Assembly: GCA_034440575.1 (NCBI GenBank)
Contig: JAOTOL010001270.1
Coordinates: 191,001 to 255,000, forward strand
DNA length: 64,000 nucleotides
Source of the DNA: Imbricaverruca yamaguchii
Taxonomy: Eukaryota > Arthropoda > Thecostraca > Neoverrucidae
Direction of reading: 5' to 3'
Positions 53,001 through 62,000 of the stretch are shown piece after piece. Within the stretch, counting starts at the first letter, position 1. Each line of letters begins with the position of its first letter. A program made the position numbers and the translations under genes. The notes beneath the pieces were generated by a model. The model saw nothing but the letters and a program-made list of their open reading frames with translations. It was not told where the DNA came from and did not search any database.

Positions 53001-56000
53001 TTGGCAAATAAATTTCGAAAATTCGTTTGATATAGGAAGCGCTTATCAATTTTTAACATTTACACGATTTAATGACAATATCCCTGCTCATGTATGGGAT
53101 ATAGTCGAAAAGCAAGACGGGTGGGCAGATTCTCCCCCCCCCTGCCTCCCCCGATGTGCGTGTTAAAGCGGGTGTTGGTCCTGTGTCTTCTGGCGTGTGT
53201 TGCGGCTCATGTATCTTATGGCTGTTATCTCACGATCTCGTGCGTCTTATGGCCAGTGCTGGAGGACACCGTGTCTCGTGACAGGTGCTATTGTGTCAGC
53301 CCGGTCGGGGGCCGGTGCCACACACCGTACGTGTCTCGCTCGCTGATGGTGCTCGTGCGGCCGCCTCAGGAGGATGGGCGTGCCGGTGCCACACACCGTA
53401 CGTGTCTCGCTCGCTGACGGTGCTCGTGCGGCCGCCTCAGGAGGATGGGCGTGCCGAACTCGCTGTGGTGTCTGACGGACGTGAACGGCGCGTACGAGGT
53501 GTGCGACACGTACCCGCCGCTGCTGTGCGTGCCGGCGGCGGCCGGCACCGCCGTCCTGGTGGGCTGCTCACGCTTCCGCAGCAAGGGCCGCCTCCCCGTG
53601 CTCAGCTACCGGTACCGCAACGACGTGAGTCGGCTAGTTTCCGTGCTGGGACCGCAACGTGAGTCGGCTAGTTTCCGTGCTGGGACCGCAACGTGAGTCG
53701 GCTAGTTTCCGTGCTGGGACCGCAACGTGAGTCGGCTAGTTTCCGTGCTGGGACCGCAACGTGAGTCGGCTAGTTTCCATATGGGCACCATTTGTTTGTT
53801 GGTTTATTGGTTGGTTCACGACACACTATGCACATTCACGGCTAATGGCGCCGCCCACACTTTCGCCGGTGGGCCGCGGGATTGGACAATGTCCTGAGTG
53901 GCGCTAGAGTCGAACCCGGGACCTTTGGTACCCATGGCCCGACACCTTAACCACTCGGCCATCCCCGCCCCCCATATGGGCACCAGAACGACATGAGTCA
54001 GGAGTTTCCTTACCTGCACAACATCGGCGCGAGTCGTTTCCGTATCTCGTGACGCACCCCCCCCCACCGTCAAGGCCCACGAATCCTGCGTCGCAGCGAG
54101 CAACGACGAAGATGTTACTGTCGACAAATTTGCTTTAAATAGCTTTGTTGCTTTGTTCGATATCCTGATTCCTCTTTTGGAATGGGCATGTACTGTTGCG
54201 TCAGCTAGGCAATGTCACCGGTCAGGACTAATGCTGCCATCCAGATAAATTTCCTGCGTGGATGTGCCAGCGTGTTGTTCCAGGTGGCGGTCCGTTGGCG
54301 TGTTCTTCCAGCAGTTGACACGCTGATGTGTGTTTCAGGCTACGATATGTCGCTGTAGTCAGCCCCTGTCCGGGTTCAAGGCGCGCTGTCTGGAGGACGA
54401 GCAGATGCTGGAGCTGATCCGGGCGACGAACCCCTCCGACAGCCTGATGTACGTGGTGGACACGCGTCCCAAGGTGAGAGCCGCCGTGCATCCTGCACGC
54501 TCTTGCGTTGCGTGCAATTTTCACTGTATGTAGTGTCTCGAGCGGACTACAGGGAAGTATCAGTGTGGCAGGACATGGGTAAGAGTGGAAAGATGCGAAG
54601 GAGTTGGTGCAGTGGTATATATACATATGGGTGTTTGTGGGTATAGCTGGCGGATTTTTTTATTTCATTCGAGAATAGGCTGCGCTGACGGCTATGTTAA
54701 CCCTCGCAGTGCAGAATAATTATCTACCACTCACAATGCAAGGAGTAGTCTCAGTTTACCCCCTCCCTCCCCCCCACACACTGGTTTTTCTTCTAAGCAA
54801 GGTAGAGATGCAGTAAATGGCATGGTGCAATGACGTCCTATAGCTTTTAAGGTTGTTTCACGAAGTTTTGTATACCACTTTTTGTCGACCTTCCAGATCA
54901 CGGCAAACAGGGAAATGAGTGCAGTCGAACACCCGTCTTCGCCATAGTCTTCTGGTTGTAGTAAAGCAAATATGATTCCGTGCTTCAGTGTTGATGGTAT
55001 GCAAACTGAAGAAAACCTCAACGTCGCCAATCCGTCAAGGACATATACTAGGACATGTGTAATTATCTACCGAAAATGACAATTTTGGAAACAACTGGCT
55101 GTCAGGATAAGGCAAGGTGTGGAACCAATCCGAAACGTACAGTAATATGCATAGTGGTACTACACAACGAACATTTTCAGTGAAGAGCTAGTCTATACCA
55201 TGAACTAAACCGGAATATAATATGCAGCCTGGGATGCATATGATTCATACCTGGCGATCTGGCTACGAACTACTGTACTAAGTGGTGAGTCATATATCTA
55301 ATGCATGCTGAATTTCTCTCCAGATAAATGCCATGGCGAACCGAGCGTCCGGGAAAGGCTACGAAAACGAGAACTTCTACCAGAACATAAAGTTCTACTT
55401 CTTCGGCATCGAGAACATACACGTGATGCGTAACAGCTTGAACAAGCTCGTCGAGAGTAAGTGTGCTTGGTTGGTCGGCTGGGCGGTCGGTCGGTCTGTC
55501 GCGGTAGGGTGGATAGGTGGTTGGTTGGTTGGTTGGTTAGGTGTTTGGGTGGTTGATGGATTGGTTGAGTGGTTGGGTGGTTGGTTGATTAGTTGGGTAG
55601 GTGGCTGGGTGGCTGATTGATTAGTCGGGTAGGTGGTTGCTGGTTGATTGGCAATGTGCAACGAGTCATCAATTGTTGTCAGCGGTGCGCCATATTCGCT
55701 GCGTATCTTGGCTGACGTTGCGGCGCGATGTGTAGCGTGTCACCAGCCACTGATGTAGCACGTCACCAGTCGCTGGTGTTGCAGTGCGTCGCCAGCCGCT
55801 GATGTAATGCATCACCAGCCGCTGATGTGTAGCGCGTCACCAGCCGCTGATGTAGTGCATCACCAGCCACTGATGTGTAGCGCGTCACCAACCGCTGATG
55901 CAGCGCGTCATCAGCCGCCGATGTTGCAGCGCGTCATCAGCCGCTGATGTTGCAGTCCATCACCAGCCGCTGATGTTGCAGTGCATCACCAGCTGCTGAG

Positions 56001-59000
56001 TGTGCGTCACCAGCCGCTGATGTAGTGCGTCACCAACCGCTGATGTAGCGCGTCATCAGCCGCTGATGTTGCAGTGCGTCACCAGCCGCTGATGTAGTGC
56101 ATCACCACCCGCTGATGTAGCGCATCACCGGCCGCCGATGTTGCAGCGTGCGAGGGCAAGACGTCGGCGATGACGACGTTCCTGTCCGGCCTGGAGTCGG
56201 CCGGCTGGCTGCGGCACGTGCGCTCCACGCTGGAGGCGGCCCAGTTCGTGGCGACGTCCGTGTCGGCCGGCGTCACCGTGCTGGTGCACTGCAGCGACGG
56301 ATGGGACCGCACCTCGCAGACGTGCGCGCTGGCAGAGCTGCTGCTCGACCCGCACTACCGCACCGTCGACGGCTTCCAGGTGGGCGCTGTCGCGGCTGGC
56401 GGTACCCGCCGTCACGGCCGGCTGGCGGTACCCGCCGTCACGGCCGGCTGGCGGTACCCGCCGTCACGGCCGGCTGTCGCACGCCAGCGGTTCGGTCGGT
56501 CGGTGTTCGAGTCACGAATTGGCGTCGGTTGTTAGTACCTAGTCCCCCCCCCCACACACACACACGCACCCAATAGCTCTGTTGGATGCGGTCTGGTGAT
56601 GTACAACTCAGCTGTAAATTTGCATGTTAGTTGAAATTACTAAGTTGCTTAATTCAGGGCCCAGCTTGACCTTAGGTAACCTCTTCAGATTGTAAGTCAA
56701 TTGGTGGTTAATTTGAACCCTAAAACTTGACTTTGTGTCTATTTTTACCTCTGAATGCAAGACCACGTTACGTTCGGCACTATGCCTGAAGATTCCGACC
56801 GGAATGAAACACTCCGACCTGGTCCGACGCTTGCCCTTTGAGTTTAGTTGTAGCAAGTCGCATATTTAATGCCATATGGAACATGGACGAAAGATCTGAC
56901 CGAGCCATCATATCGAAAGGAGTCTCGTCGTAGGATATCTCATGGTGGGACGAAAGCAGAATACTTTTCGCATATCTGTTCTATTTTCCATTTCGGTTGC
57001 ACCGCCAATCTCGCCGAATTGTGACGTTGATGGCAAATGTATTTATCATTATCAAAAGATCGACATATGCTCCTTTTGTGTGGTAGCATAGTAACTAGGA
57101 CTCCTCAGGTACTTTCCTTGTCAAGTCCCTACTATCTTTCGCGGTCTCCTTGCGATTTGGCACGGCCTCCGCGCAGTCTGCTACGGCCTCCATGACCGCA
57201 CGGCATTCCTGCGATCTGCTCCAGCCTCTACGCGGTCTGTTGTGGCCTCTCTATGATCTGTCCCGGACTCTATACTCCATCATGGTCTCTATGATCTGCC
57301 ACGGCCTCTCTATGATCTGTCCCGGACTCTATACTCCATCATGGTCTCTATGATCTGCCACGGCCTCTCTATGATCTGTCCCGGACTCTATACTCCATCA
57401 TGGTCTCTCTATGATCTGCCACGGCCTCTCCATGATCTGTCCCGGACTCTATACTCCATCATGGTCTCTATGATCTGCCACGGCCTCTCTATGATCTGTC
57501 CCGGACTCTGCACTCCATCATGGTCTCCATGATCTGCCACGGCCTCTCTATGATCTGTCCGGACTCTGTACTCCATATGTCTATGATCTGCCACGGCTCT
57601 CTATGATCTGTCCCGGACTCTCTCCATCATGGTCTCTCTATGATCTGCCACGGCTTCTATGATCTGTCCCGGACTCTATACTCCATCATGGTCTATGATC
57701 TGCCACGGCCTCTCTATGATCTGTCCCGGACTCTGCACTCCATCATGGTCTCCATGATCTGCCACGGCCTCTCTATGATCTGTCCCGGACTCTGTACTCC
57801 ATCATGGTCTCTATGATCTCCCACGGCCTCTCTATGATCTGTCCCGGACTCTATTCTCCATCATGGTCTCTCTATGATCTGTCCCGGACTCTGTACTCCA
57901 TCATGGTCTATCTATGATCTGCCACGACCTCTCTATGATCTGCCACGGCCTCTCTGTGATCTGTCCCGGTCTTCCTGGTCCGTCACGGCCTCCCCGATCT
58001 GCCACGGCCCCTCTGTGACCCGTGACCGTGCCGGCGGCCGCAGGCGCTCATCGACAAGTGCTGGCTGGCGCACGGCCACAAGTTCACCGACCGGTGCGGC
58101 TTCATCCAGGTGGACTCGAAAGAGGTGTCGCCCATCTTCACGCAGTTCATTGGTGAGGCCGGCGCGCGCGCGCACTGCCGGCTCAGGGCGCGCGGTCGTG
58201 CGTATCGAGCGTGGTGTGCCGTGGTGAGCTGGTGCGCCGTCACCACTGGTGCGCCGTCACCACTGGTGCGTCGTCACCACTGGTGGGCCGTCAGCACTGG
58301 TGCGGTCCGGTGTTGCCGCCATCTATGGCCGGGTCTGATGTGTGTGCTGCACTAAGCCTGTCTATTGGCCGCGTTGTGGCGAACTGGTGCGTTGTGGTGT
58401 AGCCTGATTTGGTAAGCGTGTGCTGGTTCGGTGGTTTGCGTACGTGGAGTGTTGAGTTCAGAAAGCTGCGTCCTGAGACTGATTTGCTGGTGCTGCGCGG
58501 CTTTTATTCTGTCGCCTGCATGGTCAACCATTGCGACGTACATTTTCTGCGCCTCAGTTAGTTGTGGACTCGTTGGCGATGTTCGTCGGCAATGTGATCT
58601 GGCCGGCCTTCGCAACGTGCAAGACCCGCCCACGCGAAGATTCCCAAACAACTTATGCTCGAGTCACTCCATAACTTCCTGAAGCATGACGCAACTCCTG
58701 TCTAACGTTGAGTGCAATGCAGCACCTGACCCTGCATGTGGAAGTGGTGTGTCAGCTGACCTGACCTGACCTGGCCTGACTTGTCACAGACGCGGTGTGG
58801 CAGCTGACTCAGCTGGAGCCGCAGGCATTCCAGTTCAACGAACGGTACCTGCTGACACTGCATGACCACCTGTTCTCCTGCCAGTTCGGCACCTTCATCG
58901 GCAACTGTCACAAAGACCGCGAGGATCTCAGGTCAGTCATCGGCAACTGCCATAAAAACCGCAGAAACTGAAATCAGTCATCGGCAGTTGTCAGAAAGAC

Positions 59001-62000
59001 CGCCAGGATCTCGAGTCAGTTATCGGCAACTGTGATAAAGACCGCAAGGATCCCAGGTCAACGATCGGCAACTATCACAAAGACAAATTGGATACAATTT
59101 TATCAAGAGATATTAGGAAGTGGTGGTGCAGTGCTTTCCAGACCATGTACTGTTAACGCACCAACATCAGGACAGGACACGTACGTGATGTAAAGCTACA
59201 CCTCTAAAGATCGTGCAGTCGTGTCCTTCATTCCATTAACTTATTCTAAATTAGTCCATATTTGCACGTATAAAAATGAAATGCTGGCAATGGAAATGCA
59301 TCGAATTAGTAAGTACACGTTATCATGTACGGTGTTATCTAGCGAGGATGGGATGGCTTGTTGCGCTGGTGAAGTGGTGGCAGTATGGTTTTGTTAACTG
59401 TGCACAGTGCGTGAACATCTGGTTCATGTTACCAACAGGCTGTCTTCACGCACCTACTCGCTGTGGGGATACACAGCACAGCACCTGGCCGAGTACCTCA
59501 ACCCGCTGTACGACCCGAACCTCTACCAAGACGTGATGCAGGTCAACCTGGCGCCGCAGGCCATCAGGTCAGTCGGGGGCAACGTGGTGCTGCAGGTCAT
59601 CAGGTCGGCCAGCGATAACCCGGCGCTGCAGGTCATCAGGTCTGTCAGGGGCAATCTGATGCTGCAGGACACCAAGTCGGCCAAAGTTAACCTGGCGCTG
59701 CAGGCCATCGGATCAGTCGGTGCCAATTTGCTTCCCACGTTTGGTTAGGGACCCCAGTTATTAGGAAGGTGAAGACCACGGATAAGATCCACGAAGTTTG
59801 AACGGAGTACCGACAAATTTCTGTGTCAGGTCAAAGCTATGATATCGGCGTACCCGTGCCATGTCCCAAAACTTGTGGAGCTGACCCACCCCTTGCATGG
59901 CATTGCTCGGTGTGCGTTATGCGACACGAGTAGGTGTTGGAGGAGCGAGGTCAGCGGAAGACATGTCTGCCGTGCTGTAGGCGCAGCTGCGGTGGCGAGC
60001 TGACTGTGTGTCCAGCTTCTGGCTCGGTGTGCTGACAGGTGTGTATGCCTAGGTTCTAGTGCGGTATGCTGACTGGTTGGCGTGTGGATTCCCAGGTGCT
60101 GACGGGTGCAGTGAGTGGTATGCTGTCTGTGTGGCCCAGCGGTTGCTGGCTGGTGTGCCCAGGTTCTGACGCGGTATGCTGCGGTCCCAGGTTCTGACGC
60201 GGTATGCTGACTGGCGTGTGTGTGCCCAGGTTCTGACGTGGTATGCTGACTGGCGGTGTGTGCCCAGGTTCTGACGTGGTATGCTGACTGGCGTGTGTGT
60301 GCCCAGGTTCTGACGCGGTATGCTGACTGGCGTGTGTGTGCCCAGGTTCTGACGCGGTATGCTGACTGGCGTGTGTGTGCCCAGGTTCTGACGTGGTATG
60401 CTGACTGGCGTGTGTGTGCCCAGGTTCTGGCGCGGGATGTACACTCGGTTCGAGTTCGGCGTCCATCCGCGCGAGACTCTGCCGGAGGTGGCCGGCTTCC
60501 TGGCCGACCACAACCAGTCGCTGCGACAGCACATCCGTCTGCTGGAGAAGGTGCCGCCCGGCTGTTGTGCTGCGCATCTGGACGACGGGGTTTTGCGGCT
60601 AGGATGAGAATGATTTGTGTATTGGATCTGTCGTCAGACCGGAAACAAGCTGTGTGTTAGCTTTACTGCCCGGCTGGGAACGAGCTGTGCGTTAGGTCTG
60701 TTGTCAGGTTGGAAACAAGCTGTGTGAGGTCTGATGTCGGGCTGGGAACACGCTGTGTGTCAGGTCTGATGTCGGGCTGGGAGCACGTGTCAGGTCTGAT
60801 GTCGGGCTGGGAGCACGCTGTGTGTCAGGTCTGATGTCGGGCTGGGAACACGCTGTGTGACAGATCTGATGTCGGGCTGGGAGTACGCTGTGTGTCAGGT
60901 CCGATGTCGGGCTGGGAGCATGCTGTGTGTCAGGTCTGATGTCGGGCTGGGAACACGCTGTGTGTGTCAGGTCTGATGTCGGGCTGGGAGCACACTGTCA
61001 GGTCTGATGTCAGGCTTGGGAAAAGCGTTATGTCAGGTCGGCCGTCTAGTTGGGAACGAGCTGTGTATCAGGTTTGCTCCCGAGGTGGGGACACGCTGTG
61101 TGCCAGATCTGCTGTCTGGCTGCAGGTGAGATTTTGTGTCGTCCCTCCTGGTTCGAGGGAAGGTCGGGTGGGGAGGGGGGGTGAAGAAAACATGCTCCTA
61201 TGGCTGTCGGTCAGAATTTGATTTAATTCTGGTCGTTCGACCCTGTGCTCACGTTTTACATCCATTTTGTGTCTGTTGATCCCGTTTCCCATGTTAACTT
61301 TCACTAACCTGACGTTCAGCTACGAAACTTAACGAGTTATGCTTTTGCTAATCGCAATCCTAGTCTAAGTTCTGATTCGTAACTAAGCAACCAAGCCAGC
61401 TAGACTCATGGCCGCCCTGACTAGACTGTGCTCTTAATTAGCTGTGCTTCGCTGGCGTTGCTGCAGTTGATCCGCCAGCTGACATCACGGTCTTGTGGCA
61501 GAGGGTGGCGATGCTCGAGGGCCGTATCAATAACTGTGACGAGGAGCAAACCTCCGACACTGGAACCGGCTCCGGCCCTGATAAACTCATCGACCGGAGG
61601 CACATCAATGACCAGGTGAGACTCCACTGTGTATCTGCATCCAGGTGAGACTCGATTGCGTTGAGACTCGACCACGTATTAACCAGGTGAGACCCGACTG
61701 CATATCGACAGATAACACCCGAGTCAAACCCGACCACCTGCAGACGAGATGAGACCCGACGACTTCAGCGACCGCATGCCGGCTGGTGCGCGTCAGTGAT
61801 AAATTATCTGTGAAATAGGGTGGAATATACCACTTTCTGAACACTCAATCGACATCCTTCTCCAAAAAGTATCGACATCCTGGTCCTTGGAACCTACGCC
61901 ATCAGCTCGAATTTGAGTCTGTACATCAAAATCATATTATATGACACTAATTCCAAGGCAAATTTCGACGTCCTTCGGTGCTCGTTTCGACATCTCACAC

